This document shows positions 8,210 to 16,357 of a DNA stretch of 64,000 nt, in pieces; the stretch's first letter is position 1; every line of letters begins with the position of its first letter. A program made the translations under genes and the position numbers. The notes below the pieces were generated by a model, which saw nothing but the letters and a program-made list of their open reading frames with translations, did no database searches and was not told the DNA's origin. Source of the stretch: IMCC26077 sp964561165 (GTDB lineage: Bacteria > Actinomycetota > Actinomycetes > Nanopelagicales > Nanopelagicaceae); assembly GCA_964561165.1 (NCBI GenBank), contig CAZLOJ010000001.1, forward strand, positions 30,780-94,779, in the 5' to 3' direction.

Positions 8210-9094
8210 ATGGCTCTGTTCGAAGCAACGCCAATCGCGGGTTCGAAATCTGGTTTAGGTGAAGGAACGCTCTGGGATGAACGGCGAAAAAGTTTTCTCT
8301 GGGTCGATGTCCTTGATGGATACATCAAGGAGTATCTGCCAACAACAAAAGAGATCATCGCCCATAAAGTAGGGGATTTCGTCAGTTATGTTGGCAAGCG
8401 GAAAGCTGGAGGTTATGTAATTGCGCTTGGTAATCGCCTTGCCGTCACCGACGAGAATTTCACTATTTCACAAGAGGTCGATATGCATATCGATCGAAAA
8501 ATTGGCCAGACCAATGATGGGAATATAGATTCCTGCGGCTGTCTCTGGATTGGCGTAGCCGAAGCTGTCGAAGGCTCGAAAGCTGGAGATCTACGACGAA
8601 TTGACCATCACTTCACATCCAGTACCCATCGTACAAAGGTGCAAATTTCAAACGGCATCGATTGGTCCTTAGATGGAACGATTATGTATTACATTGATTC
8701 GGCAACTAGAGAGATTTCGTGTTATCAATTTGATCCACAAAGAGGAGCAATTGTTGGCCAATTGCCAGCAATCGATGTTAGTGATGTAACGGGCGTTCCT
8801 GATGGCATGTGTACCGATTCCGAAGGCAACCTGTGGGTGGCTTTCTGGGGGTGTGGCCAGGTGCGTAATTACTCTCCGGAGGGCGATTTATTGAACATCG
8901 TGCAAGCGCCAACTGCCCTGACTACCTGCCCATCATTTGGTGGAGCAGATCTCAAGACGATGTTCATCACATCTGCGCAAGATCACTATCAACCAGAGTT
9001 TGCCTTCGATGCGCAGAACGATAAATACGGTGGGATGTGTTTTGAAGTTGAATTACCAATTGCCGGCAAGCTCGATAACTACTTTTTAGGCTAA
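8210..9094 (+). CDS. SMP-30/gluconolactonase-family lactonase
   Basis: Six-bladed beta-propeller, a Ca/Zn-dependent sugar lactonase family. 294 residues. Likely metal ligands are the Glu in GEGTLWDER (near 20), the Asn in SNGIDWSLDG and the Asp in VPDGMCTDSEGN; all three family positions are present, so activity is plausible. No signal peptide, so cytosolic. It starts 2 nt after parB, an unusual partner for partition genes, and probably shares their transcript. Substrate unknown; it could act on aldonolactones from the sugar-acid island 20 kb away. Confidence 0.85.
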   Translation: MALFEATPIAGSKSGLGEGTLWDERRKSFLWVDVLDGYIKEYLPTTKEIIAHKVGDFVSYVGKRKAGGYVIALGNRLAVTDENFTISQEVDMHIDRKIGQTNDGNIDSCGCLWIGVAEAVEGSKAGDLRRIDHHFTSSTHRTKVQISNGIDWSLDGTIMYYIDSATREISCYQFDPQRGAIVGQLPAIDVSDVTGVPDGMCTDSEGNLWVAFWGCGQVRNYSPEGDLLNIVQAPTALTTCPSFGGADLKTMFITSAQDHYQPEFAFDAQNDKYGGMCFEVELPIAGKLDNYFLG

Positions 9095-9109
9095 CTAAAT
9101 CTGGTTTTT

Positions 9110-10369
9110 CTAGTTTTTTAGCGCCTTATTGGTTTCGCCACCGCGACGAGAGATTTCTTCTTTGATGACGCCACCAAGAGCTTCGACACCTTTGCGAATT
9201 CGCTCTGGAGTGGGGTGGCAGTACGACAACCGCATCTGCCAGCTGCCAAATCCATCAGCGTAAAAAGCAGTTCCTGGCACGTAAGCAACCTTTGCCGCAA
9301 TGGCGCGTGGCACGAGCAACTTCGTATCTATCTCTGGTGGCAAAGTGACCCAAACATAGAAGCCACCCTTTGGCTTGGTCCATGTTGCGCTCGCCGGGAA
9401 GTGGGCATCGAGAGTTTCAAGCATTGCATCGCGACGTTCTTTGTATAGCGCACAAAATGATGCAATTTGATCGCGCCATGGTTCATGTGCGAGATAGCTC
9501 GAGATGGTTAATTGTGCGAAGTTAGATGGACAGAGCACCGATGATTCATTGGCGATGATTAACTTCTCTTTTACTCCTTGTGGAACGAGCGCCCAACCTA
9601 CGCGAAGTCCAGGAACAATCGTCTTAGAGAAAGAGCCTAAATAAATAACATTTTCGTGGTCTTCGGCACGCATTGCGTTGGGAACAGCCTGATCGAAACC
9701 AAGTAATCCATAGGGATTATCTTCAACGACGAAGATTTCGGATTCGCGACAGATGTCGAGAATCTCGGTACGTCGTGATGCTGGCATTGTTACGCCAGAT
9801 GGATTTTGGAAATTCGGGATGCAATAGAGGAATTTAATTTTGCCACCAGCTGCACGTACCTTCGTGATTGCTTCAGTAAGCGCGGCTGGGATGAGCCCTT
9901 TGTCATCGATTGCAACGTGGACTACTTGCGATTGATACTGTGCAAAGACGCCGAGCGCACCGACGTAAGAGGGCGCTTCAACGAGAATAACATCGCCTGG
10001 ATCGATGAAGATTCGAGTGATGAGATCAAGGGCTGCTTGCGATCCGGTAGTAATGACAACATCATCGCTCTTCGCGCGAATACCTTCCAGCGCCATCATC
10101 TCGCAGATTTGCTCACGTAATCGAGGGTGGCCTTGGCCGCTTCCGTATTGAAGCGCTTCTTGGCCATTATCAATAATTAATTTTTTAACGACATCAGCCA
10201 TCATCTCCATCGGTAGTGCGGAGAGATTGGGCATACCACCAGCAAGCGAGACGATTTCGGGGCGAGAGGCTACGGCGAAGAGTGAGCGAATCTCGCTAGG
10301 GACCATGCGGGCAGCGCGCTGCGCATATCGCGCAGTGAGATTCTCCTCGTGCGGGACCAACTTCGACAT
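9110..10369 (-). CDS. PLP-dependent class I aminotransferase (MocR/2-aminoadipate type)
   Basis: Fold-type I aminotransferase, 419 residues. The Schiff-base lysine is in LGSFSKTIVPGLRVGW (near 250); other PLP contacts are NPYGLLGFD and the C-terminal Arg in MRLSYCHP. It resembles the 2-aminoadipate/valine-pyruvate aminotransferase group, with no N-terminal helix-turn-helix. The amino acid substrate cannot be read from sequence. It has its own leaderless-type promoter and lies downstream of cwlM on the same strand. It converges with the SMP-30 gene with 15 nt between them and no clear terminator. Confidence 0.85.
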   Translation of the reverse strand: MSKLVPHEENLTARYAQRAARMVPSEIRSLFAVASRPEIVSLAGGMPNLSALPMEMMADVVKKLIIDNGQEALQYGSGQGHPRLREQICEMMALEGIRAKSDDVVITTGSQAALDLITRIFIDPGDVILVEAPSYVGALGVFAQYQSQVVHVAIDDKGLIPAALTEAITKVRAAGGKIKFLYCIPNFQNPSGVTMPASRRTEILDICRESEIFVVEDNPYGLLGFDQAVPNAMRAEDHENVIYLGSFSKTIVPGLRVGWALVPQGVKEKLIIANESSVLCPSNFAQLTISSYLAHEPWRDQIASFCALYKERRDAMLETLDAHFPASATWTKPKGGFYVWVTLPPEIDTKLLVPRAIAAKVAYVPGTAFYADGFGSWQMRLSYCHPTPERIRKGVEALGGVIKEEISRRGGETNKALKN

Positions 10370-10375
10370 GGGTGA

Positions 10376-10381
10376 ACTTTA
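10376..10381 (-). promoter_or_regulatory. -10 element for leaderless aminotransferase mRNA
   Basis: TAAAGT on the minus strand ends exactly 6 nt before the ATG at 10369, so transcription would begin at or next to the start codon. No Shine-Dalgarno sequence is seen. Confidence 0.6.
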
Positions 10382-10405
10382 CCCTGCCGAGATGGTGGGA
10401 TTTTC

Positions 10406-11542
10406 CTATTTCCGTAGACCAGCTTTACGAAGATCGGCGATAGAGAGCGTGCCCGTTGCGGCATCTTCTTCAACCGCTAAATAGAGGCGTTGAATTGCAA
10501 CAACAAGCGCCTCGGCGAGGGTATCTCGGAAGGCAGCACGGGCGAGTTTGGTCGCATCAGACTCGTTACTTAAGTAGCCACAATCAACGCGAATTGCTGG
10601 AGCTTTTGTTAATCGGAGCAACTCCCAGGTGCGGGCGTGCGTCCGACAATTAATCAGATCTGTTCTGGCAGATATCTCGCGTTGGACCAGGGTGGCAAGT
10701 TTTTCGCCAACCACTGAGTGAATCTCGTGTGCATCACTGCCGTAATAGTACGTAGCAACACCTGACGCGAGTGGATTTTTTTGGTGCTCAAGATGTAATG
10801 AGAGAACTAGATCTGCCCCACTCCTATTTGCGAAATCAATCCGCTCTAATTCGGAAGGGTTGGTCTCTTTGCCGCGAGTTAAAAAGGTTCGCACACCGAG
10901 CGCAGATAATCGACCTTCGAGGCGTTGCGCTATATCGAGGACAATTTGCGCTTCGTTGAGTCCAAATGCTTCGCAACCTTTAGCGTCACCACCAAAACTT
11001 GGGTCAAGTACGATTACTTTTCCATTGAGAGCTGGCCCGCGTCTTCGGACGAGATATTCATCGCGCAGGTTTGCCGGTGCGCCACCTTTGACGGTTCCTA
11101 CTAAACGAATTAACGCCTTATACGTGCCAACGCCAACGATTCCATCGGATGCGAGACCAACTTGTCGTTGGAAATCTTTTACTGAGTTCTCAGTGAGGAC
11201 GCCATAGATGCCATCGATTCGTCCGCAATCGAATCCCATCTCAGTCAGTCGTTGTTGCAGAGTTGTAACATCATCACCGCGCATGAGCGCACCAGGTGTG
11301 ACAGAGAGATTGCGATCGCCTAACCGCCAGCGAGCCTCTTCCAACGCTCGGTATGTGCTACGCGTTAAGACACCGTCCGCCGAAAGTCCGCGAGATTGTT
11401 GGAAGTGTGCCAGCGCTGTAACGACATCATCATCAAACGAGGTAGGTGAATTTCGGAGTAAACCAAGGCGCGCAAGCGAGGCGATTACTTCAGTGACAAC
11501 TTGACCGCTATCACCAGGCTTTGCCAGCGCCTCATCAACCAC
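10406..11542 (-). CDS. cwlM: CwlM-type N-acetylmuramoyl-L-alanine amidase homologue, probably catalytically degenerate
   Basis: 378 residues without signal peptide: two peptidoglycan-binding (PG_binding_1) repeats (about 15-75 and 90-150) and an Amidase_3 domain (about 175-355). The first zinc-ligand motif, normally DPGHGG, reads LDPSFGG, so the His is replaced by Phe; the later Glu (NEAQIVLDI) and His (LSLHLE) remain. In mycobacteria the orthologue at this locus is a cytosolic regulator of MurA rather than an enzyme, and the missing ligand agrees with that. GTG start 3 nt after the trxA stop implies coupling to trxA. Further tail residues cannot be assigned as kinase sites. Confidence 0.85.
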   Translation of the reverse strand: MVDEALAKPGDSGQVVTEVIASLARLGLLRNSPTSFDDDVVTALAHFQQSRGLSADGVLTRSTYRALEEARWRLGDRNLSVTPGALMRGDDVTTLQQRLTEMGFDCGRIDGIYGVLTENSVKDFQRQVGLASDGIVGVGTYKALIRLVGTVKGGAPANLRDEYLVRRRGPALNGKVIVLDPSFGGDAKGCEAFGLNEAQIVLDIAQRLEGRLSALGVRTFLTRGKETNPSELERIDFANRSGADLVLSLHLEHQKNPLASGVATYYYGSDAHEIHSVVGEKLATLVQREISARTDLINCRTHARTWELLRLTKAPAIRVDCGYLSNESDATKLARAAFRDTLAEALVVAIQRLYLAVEEDAATGTLSIADLRKAGLRK

Positions 11543-11545
11543 GGC

Positions 11546-11869
11546 TTAAATGAAACCTTCGAGTTCCTTCATGATTGCTGGCTTCGGACGAGCTCCGATA
11601 ATGGTCTTCACGACCTGGCCATTAACGAAGAGATTCATTGTAGGAATCGAAGTGATTCCGTACTTGATAGCAATTGCGCTCTCTTCATCGGTATTGAGTT
11701 TCACGATTTTAATCTTTGCCGAGTGCTCGGTGGCGATCTCTTCAAGAATCGGCGCGACTGCGCGGCATGGCCCGCACCATTCAGCCCAAAAATCAACTAG
11801 TACTGGAGTACTGCTCTTTAATACCTCTGCGTCAAATGTCGCGGTGGTAACTGGTTTTGTTGCGCCCAT
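11546..11869 (-). CDS. trxA: Thioredoxin
   Basis: Cytosolic disulfide reductase, 107 residues. Active site WCGPC at 31-35 within VDFWAEWCGPCRAV, and the cis-Pro loop GITSIPTMNLF. A ribosome site AGGAGAG precedes the ATG, with a TATAGA-like -10 about 25 nt upstream, so unlike its neighbours it seems to have a leader. Together with trxB upstream it forms the NADPH-thioredoxin system; cwlM follows at 3 nt. Confidence 0.95.
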   Translation of the reverse strand: MGATKPVTTATFDAEVLKSSTPVLVDFWAEWCGPCRAVAPILEEIATEHSAKIKIVKLNTDEESAIAIKYGITSIPTMNLFVNGQVVKTIIGARPKPAIMKELEGFI

Positions 11870-11898
11870 CGTCTCTCCTCTTATCTATAGTGAAAACT

Positions 11899-12846
11899 CT
11901 AGTGCCCGGCCAGGAATCGTTCAGCATCTAACGCTGCCGCACACCCAGATCCGGCGGCGGTAATCGCCTGGCGGTAGGTGTGGTCGACCAAATCACCACA
12001 CGCGAAAACCCCTTTGAGGTTGGTGGCAGTGCCAGCGCGACCTGCGCCACCAACAATCACATAACCCTCACCATCAAGTTCTACCTGTCCTGCGACAAGC
12101 TCGCTACGAGGATCGTGACCAATTGCAACAAATAAACCTGTGACATCAAGAGTTCCCTCCGTGCCATCAACAGTGCTCTTAATTTTTAATCCGGTGACTT
12201 TCTCATCACCAAGAACATCAATCACTTCGGTATTCCATAAGAATTCAATTTTTGGATTTGCCTTGGCACGGTCAGCCATAATCTTAGATGCGCGGAGTGA
12301 ATCACGACGGTGCACAAGAATTACCTTCTCAGCAAAGCGAGTGAGGAAATTCGCTTCTTCCATCGCACTATCGCCACCACCAACCACTGCAATTACTTGA
12401 TTGCGGAAGAAGAAGCCATCGCATGTGGCACACCACGAGACACCGCGTCCAGAGAGCCGTTTTTCATTCTCTAGCCCGATCTCACGATACGCAGAACCGG
12501 TAGCGAGAATTACAGCTTTCGCGCGAACCTCGTTGCCACTTCCATCCTTGAGTACCTTTACATCACCATCGAGTGTCATTTCGACTATGTCATCGGTGAC
12601 TATGTCGACATCAAAGCGCGCGGCCTGTTTACGCATCGCATCCATGAGGTCTGGCCCCATGATGCCCTCTGGAAACCCTGGGAAATTCTCAACCTCAGTG
12701 GTATTCATAAGCGCCCCACCGGCAGTTACTGAACCTTCATAGAGCAGGGGCTGTAATTGGGCTCGCCCTGCATATACGCCTGCGGTATATCCGGCTGGTC
12801 CCGATCCGACGATAACAACCTCTCGGATAATCGGTGCGCTATTCAT
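11899..12846 (-). CDS. trxB: Thioredoxin reductase (NADPH)
   Basis: Flavoprotein that reduces thioredoxin. 315 residues from ATG 12846 (MNSAPIIREVVIVG). FAD motif GSGPAGYTAG near 15, redox pair WCATCDG near 140 and NADPH motif GGGDSAMEEA near 160. An upstream in-frame ATG at 12855 would add three residues, but a -10 hexamer 7 nt before 12846 favours the shorter, leaderless start. The C-terminal GDLVDHTYRQAITAAGSG is typical. It lies in the murJ-trxB-trxA-cwlM order known from mycobacteria. Confidence 0.94.
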   Translation of the reverse strand: MNSAPIIREVVIVGSGPAGYTAGVYAGRAQLQPLLYEGSVTAGGALMNTTEVENFPGFPEGIMGPDLMDAMRKQAARFDVDIVTDDIVEMTLDGDVKVLKDGSGNEVRAKAVILATGSAYREIGLENEKRLSGRGVSWCATCDGFFFRNQVIAVVGGGDSAMEEANFLTRFAEKVILVHRRDSLRASKIMADRAKANPKIEFLWNTEVIDVLGDEKVTGLKIKSTVDGTEGTLDVTGLFVAIGHDPRSELVAGQVELDGEGYVIVGGAGRAGTATNLKGVFACGDLVDHTYRQAITAAGSGCAAALDAERFLAGH

Positions 12847-12853
12847 ACCCGCC

Positions 12854-12859
12854 ATACTA
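12854..12859 (-). promoter_or_regulatory. -10 element for leaderless trxB mRNA
   Basis: TAGTAT on the minus strand ends 7 nt before the ATG at 12846. This spacing, repeated at many genes in the window, argues for the second of two nearby ATG codons as the true trxB start. Confidence 0.55.
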
Positions 12860-12910
12860 TCGAGAACGCTTATTAATCTCGTCCTATTCCTGTTGGGACG
12901 GCCACGTCTC

Positions 12911-14551
12911 TTACTTTCGCCGGAATTTTGCCACTAATTCGCGATAAAGCGTTGTGATTTCCTCCACTTTGGCAGCGCGCCCACCATATATATAGGTAAT
13001 TGCAAACACAGAGCCACCGATAACAAGCGCGCAGCAGGTACTGAGCAAACCAGAGCCCGCCCAACTTGTGATTGCTGTGAAGAGTGCGAAACCAGGAGCG
13101 ATAGCGATGACAGAGAGCGTCAAGAGCTTTATGTGCGTGACTAAGAGCGCCCGTTTCGGGAATTGCCCAACTCTTCGCTCAAGAGTGCGCACAGAGAGCG
13201 CAGTGCCAAGGAAATTACTCACGCCAAGAATTACAGCGAGTGCGATAGTCACATATTGGAACGGGATAAAAATTTCGGCGATGATAGCAAGAGCCATCAT
13301 CAAGCCAGTGGCGAATAAGTTGATGATTACCGGACTCTTCGTATCTTCGTACGCATAAAAACCACGAAGCAGCAGCGGCATAGTGCTAAAAGGAATCAAT
13401 CCAATTGCAAATCCAGCAAGGACAAATCCAATCTGCCGTGAGTCTGCAGCGCTACTTCCCGCATAAAGAATTGATGCTATGGCTGTACCAAAGGCGATGA
13501 AGAGCACAGTACTTGGCGCAGTGGCAACAGCGATATTCCGCAATGAATCGACAAGGTTCTTTTTTACCGCTTCACCGTCTCCTTCATGTGCGAGTCGGGA
13601 TATTTTTGGCAGGAGCGCGGTGATGACGGAAACAGTAATGATCGAATGCGGCAGGATAAAAATAAAATAGGCGTATGAGTACGGAGTAAATCCAACTCCT
13701 GTTGTGACTCCCTCGATCTTTGCTTGCACCGCCGCCGAAGTGGCGACTTTTACGATAATTAAGTAGCCAATTTGATTAATCAGTACGAAAAGAAGCGTCC
13801 AACCCCCTAACCGGAATGATTTTCCAAGATTGGAATTTCGCCAATCAAATCGGAGCGCGAGCTTTAGGCCAGAGTTCTTAACTACCGGTATCAATACGAG
13901 CGCTTGAACGATAAAGCCGACCGTTGTTCCGATACCAAGTAACGCGCTTTGCGCAGAGGTTATGGTTGCAGCGGTGATATCAGGCGCGATGCGCAAGAAA
14001 ATTAACAAAACAGCGATTCCTACTAAGTTATTGAGAACTGGCGCCCACATCATGGGGCCAAATTTTCCGCGCGCATTTCCAATCTGAGAGAGAATGACAA
14101 ATATTCCCATCATCAGGATTTGGGGTAAGCAATAGCGCATAAATGTGATTGTGAGTGAGCGCTCTGTTTCAAAACCAGGTAAGGAGAATTTAGGGGCATA
14201 GATTCGAGTGATAAGCGGAGCCAGAACCATACCCAGGGCCGTGATAAACATCAGTAGCGAAGCAACAGAGGTGAGTAGACGCGATGCGAATGCCGAACCA
14301 CCATCATCATCTTCCCGCATGGAGCGGACTAATTGCGGAACGAAGACTGCATTAAGCGCTCCACCGGCGAGCAAAATGTAGAGAATTGTGGGAATCGTAT
14401 TTGCGACATTGAAGGTATCTGCAAAGAGTGCAGTTCCGAGAGCTGCAACGGTAAGTAAGTTTCGTATTAAACCGGTGAAACGAGAGACGATGGTGCCCGC
14501 GGCCATGATTGCAGAGGATTTAATGAAGTCTGAATTATCTTCGCTCATCAA
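12911..14551 (-). CDS. murJ: Lipid II flippase MurJ (MviN)
   Basis: MOP-superfamily transporter that flips lipid II for peptidoglycan synthesis. 546 residues, about 14 membrane helices and almost no soluble domain. The opening SSAIMAAGTIVSRFTGLIRN and the internal QIGNARGKFGPMMWAPVLNN are typical MVN-family segments. Unlike mycobacterial MviN there is no C-terminal pseudokinase or extracellular domain. The start overlaps the DUF6049 gene by 4 nt; all three genes Nudix-DUF6049-murJ form one operon. Confidence 0.95.
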   Translation of the reverse strand: MMSEDNSDFIKSSAIMAAGTIVSRFTGLIRNLLTVAALGTALFADTFNVANTIPTILYILLAGGALNAVFVPQLVRSMREDDDGGSAFASRLLTSVASLLMFITALGMVLAPLITRIYAPKFSLPGFETERSLTITFMRYCLPQILMMGIFVILSQIGNARGKFGPMMWAPVLNNLVGIAVLLIFLRIAPDITAATITSAQSALLGIGTTVGFIVQALVLIPVVKNSGLKLALRFDWRNSNLGKSFRLGGWTLLFVLINQIGYLIIVKVATSAAVQAKIEGVTTGVGFTPYSYAYFIFILPHSIITVSVITALLPKISRLAHEGDGEAVKKNLVDSLRNIAVATAPSTVLFIAFGTAIASILYAGSSAADSRQIGFVLAGFAIGLIPFSTMPLLLRGFYAYEDTKSPVIINLFATGLMMALAIIAEIFIPFQYVTIALAVILGVSNFLGTALSVRTLERRVGQFPKRALLVTHIKLLTLSVIAIAPGFALFTAITSWAGSGLLSTCCALVIGGSVFAITYIYGGRAAKVEEITTLYRELVAKFRRK

Positions 14552-15705
14552 CCCCTCCTAGTTTTTTGCGAGCGACCCTGATGATCCTGATTCGACGTTC
14601 TTCGGGCGCGGCGATAAATCTGAATTCCACTAGCTCCTACGAGAAGTATTCCAGCCCCAACCATCACCCAGGTGATGACAGGGCCAATCATTGAGATAGT
14701 GAACTGAAGTGAACTAGATTCACCATAACGTGCACCATTGACTGTCTCAAGTCTCGCCTCGACACGCACCTTTCCATTTGCGACTGCTTTTCCAGTAATG
14801 AGTACTTGCTTTCGAGAGTTTTCGGCGAGTGTTACGCGTTTTGCGGTGTCGATAACAATTCGGGCATTCTCAGCATGCAGAATGAGGACCACCTCGGCTG
14901 GCGCTGCGAACTCATTAACGATGGTGATGGGGATCTCTTCGTTCGTTGAAGTAAGTGTGTATGTCCCGGGCAGAACTTTTACTTTTCTCTCAAGTCGATC
15001 GACGGTTCCGTTGAGCGAAATCGCCAGGTATTGCACTTGTTTCTGCGAAAGTTCCGGGTTTAAAAGCGCATTGCTCCGAAGGGCTATCTCTGAGACTTCT
15101 GTATCTGCGGTGATCGTTCCGATTTTATTTAATGTCTTATTAAGTACCGAGAAAGAGTTTTTTGCCCGGCTAGAGAGCTCCTTTTTACTTAGTGAAAGCG
15201 CATCGGGAAGCCCAGCAGAGACTGGAATATCGAGTGCACGAGCAAGGCGTAAGGCGCTAATGCTTTGAATTTGGGCTAGCTCTGCATCGGAAATCTTCTT
15301 GCGCACCGCTAGATCTGGTGATCCGTAAGGCAATGCGTGAACTTGGCCATCGCCTATTGATGTGCGCAGTAGCGCTAGGAAAGCCTTTGCCGATTCAACA
15401 GATTTTCCCTCGGTATTGGGTAGCACGGTGTAGCCATCGCTCATGTCAATAATCTCTTCGATTAGTTGAGGATCAATGACCCAGAGCGCGTTCTTTGGAG
15501 CATCGCTTACTTGCTGATAAAGCTCACCAAAGTAAGAGATCGATTCACCAAGAGTATCGTCGGTGAATTTTCCATTGACTTCACGATGGAAAATATCTGA
15601 GATCACAATTATTGGCGGAGTAGTGGCTCCGGCGCTCAAACTCATGGACTGTAATGGAAAAAAAGTGAGTGCAAGGATTGCGAATGCAGTGAACTTTTGC
15701 TTCAT
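14548..15705 (-). CDS. DUF6049-family secreted membrane-anchored protein
   Basis: 385 residues: N-terminal signal peptide (about 1-26), long extracytoplasmic part, one C-terminal membrane helix (near 340-362, WVMVGAGILLVGASGIQIY) and a short basic cytoplasmic tail rich in Arg/Gln. The mycobacterial counterpart (Rv3909 position) is larger and sits at the same place between Nudix and murJ genes. Function is unknown; the constant linkage to MurJ suggests a role in cell-wall export. It overlaps both neighbours by 4 nt. Confidence 0.8.
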   Translation of the reverse strand: MKQKFTAFAILALTFFPLQSMSLSAGATTPPIIVISDIFHREVNGKFTDDTLGESISYFGELYQQVSDAPKNALWVIDPQLIEEIIDMSDGYTVLPNTEGKSVESAKAFLALLRTSIGDGQVHALPYGSPDLAVRKKISDAELAQIQSISALRLARALDIPVSAGLPDALSLSKKELSSRAKNSFSVLNKTLNKIGTITADTEVSEIALRSNALLNPELSQKQVQYLAISLNGTVDRLERKVKVLPGTYTLTSTNEEIPITIVNEFAAPAEVVLILHAENARIVIDTAKRVTLAENSRKQVLITGKAVANGKVRVEARLETVNGARYGESSSLQFTISMIGPVITWVMVGAGILLVGASGIQIYRRARRTSNQDHQGRSQKTRRG

Positions 15706-16325
15706 GCGCGTAGGTCTCCAGAGCGCTGGATTAACTTTCGTTCGTCCGGGTAGGCCAGTGTTTTGGCAATGTTATCGAGAGGAAACCATTGCACAGCATC
15801 GACCTCTGTGACTTGTGGTTCGAGCGTTCCAGATATCTCGGAGAAGAGGAAGTGATGAACGGTCTTATGAATTCGCTTGCCTTCAGCCATAAACCAGAAA
15901 TCGATTACGCCAAGCGATCGCGTGATGGAACTTTTGATTCCAGTTTCTTCAAGTACTTCACGAAGCGCAGCATCTTCAGGACTCTCTCCTGCTTCGATAT
16001 GCCCTTTAGGCAGTGACCAGAGCATTCGACCACGTTTATCAATTCTTCCAATCAGCAATCCTTGCTCACCACTTTTATCAACGACTAATCCACCGGCACT
16101 GACCTCTTCCACTCGCTTGCCTGGATTCGGATTTTTATTGACGCGCTTTTTCGGTGGATTGGTTTTCGCGCCTGGTCGGTTCGGCCCAGGTTTTTTTCCA
16201 GCGCGCGGCCGCTTGGAGCGGGGCTTGCGAGCAGCCGCAATAACTGAAGGGTTAGGCGAGGAGGGCGAAGCGGTTGGTGCAATAAAAACCGGCTCGAGCC
16301 CGCCCTCACCCGAGGTCCGGGACAT
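15702..16325 (-). CDS. Nudix hydrolase with basic Pro-rich N-terminal extension (MutT4 position)
   Basis: 207 residues. The Nudix box GHIEAGESPEDAALREVLEETGI is near 120-142 (23 residues; first half GHIEAGESPEDAA, key residues REVLEE), with all catalytic Glu present. Residues 1-75 are a low-complexity Lys/Arg/Pro/Asn tract, probably disordered. Substrate (nucleotide, diadenosine polyphosphate or other) is unknown. It is the first gene of the DUF6049-murJ operon and diverges from cca. Leaderless-type promoter TAAGGT 6 nt upstream of the ATG. Confidence 0.85.
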   Translation of the reverse strand: MSRTSGEGGLEPVFIAPTASPSSPNPSVIAAARKPRSKRPRAGKKPGPNRPGAKTNPPKKRVNKNPNPGKRVEEVSAGGLVVDKSGEQGLLIGRIDKRGRMLWSLPKGHIEAGESPEDAALREVLEETGIKSSITRSLGVIDFWFMAEGKRIHKTVHHFLFSEISGTLEPQVTEVDAVQWFPLDNIAKTLAYPDERKLIQRSGDLRA

Positions 16326-16331
16326 AGCCCT

Positions 16332-16337
16332 ACCTTA
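16332..16337 (-). promoter_or_regulatory. -10 element for leaderless Nudix-DUF6049-murJ mRNA
   Basis: TAAGGT on the minus strand ends 6 nt before the ATG at 16325. It lies back to back with the cca promoter in a 32-nt divergent spacer, which leaves no room for a leader on either side. Confidence 0.6.
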
Positions 16338-16343
16338 CCCGCG

Positions 16344-16349
16344 TACCCT
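16344..16349 (+). promoter_or_regulatory. -10 element for cca mRNA
   Basis: TACCCT ends 8 nt before the ATG at 16358. This supports that ATG over an upstream in-frame TTG at 16349, which would fall at or before the predicted transcription start. Confidence 0.5.
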
Positions 16350-16357
16350 TGCTACTC

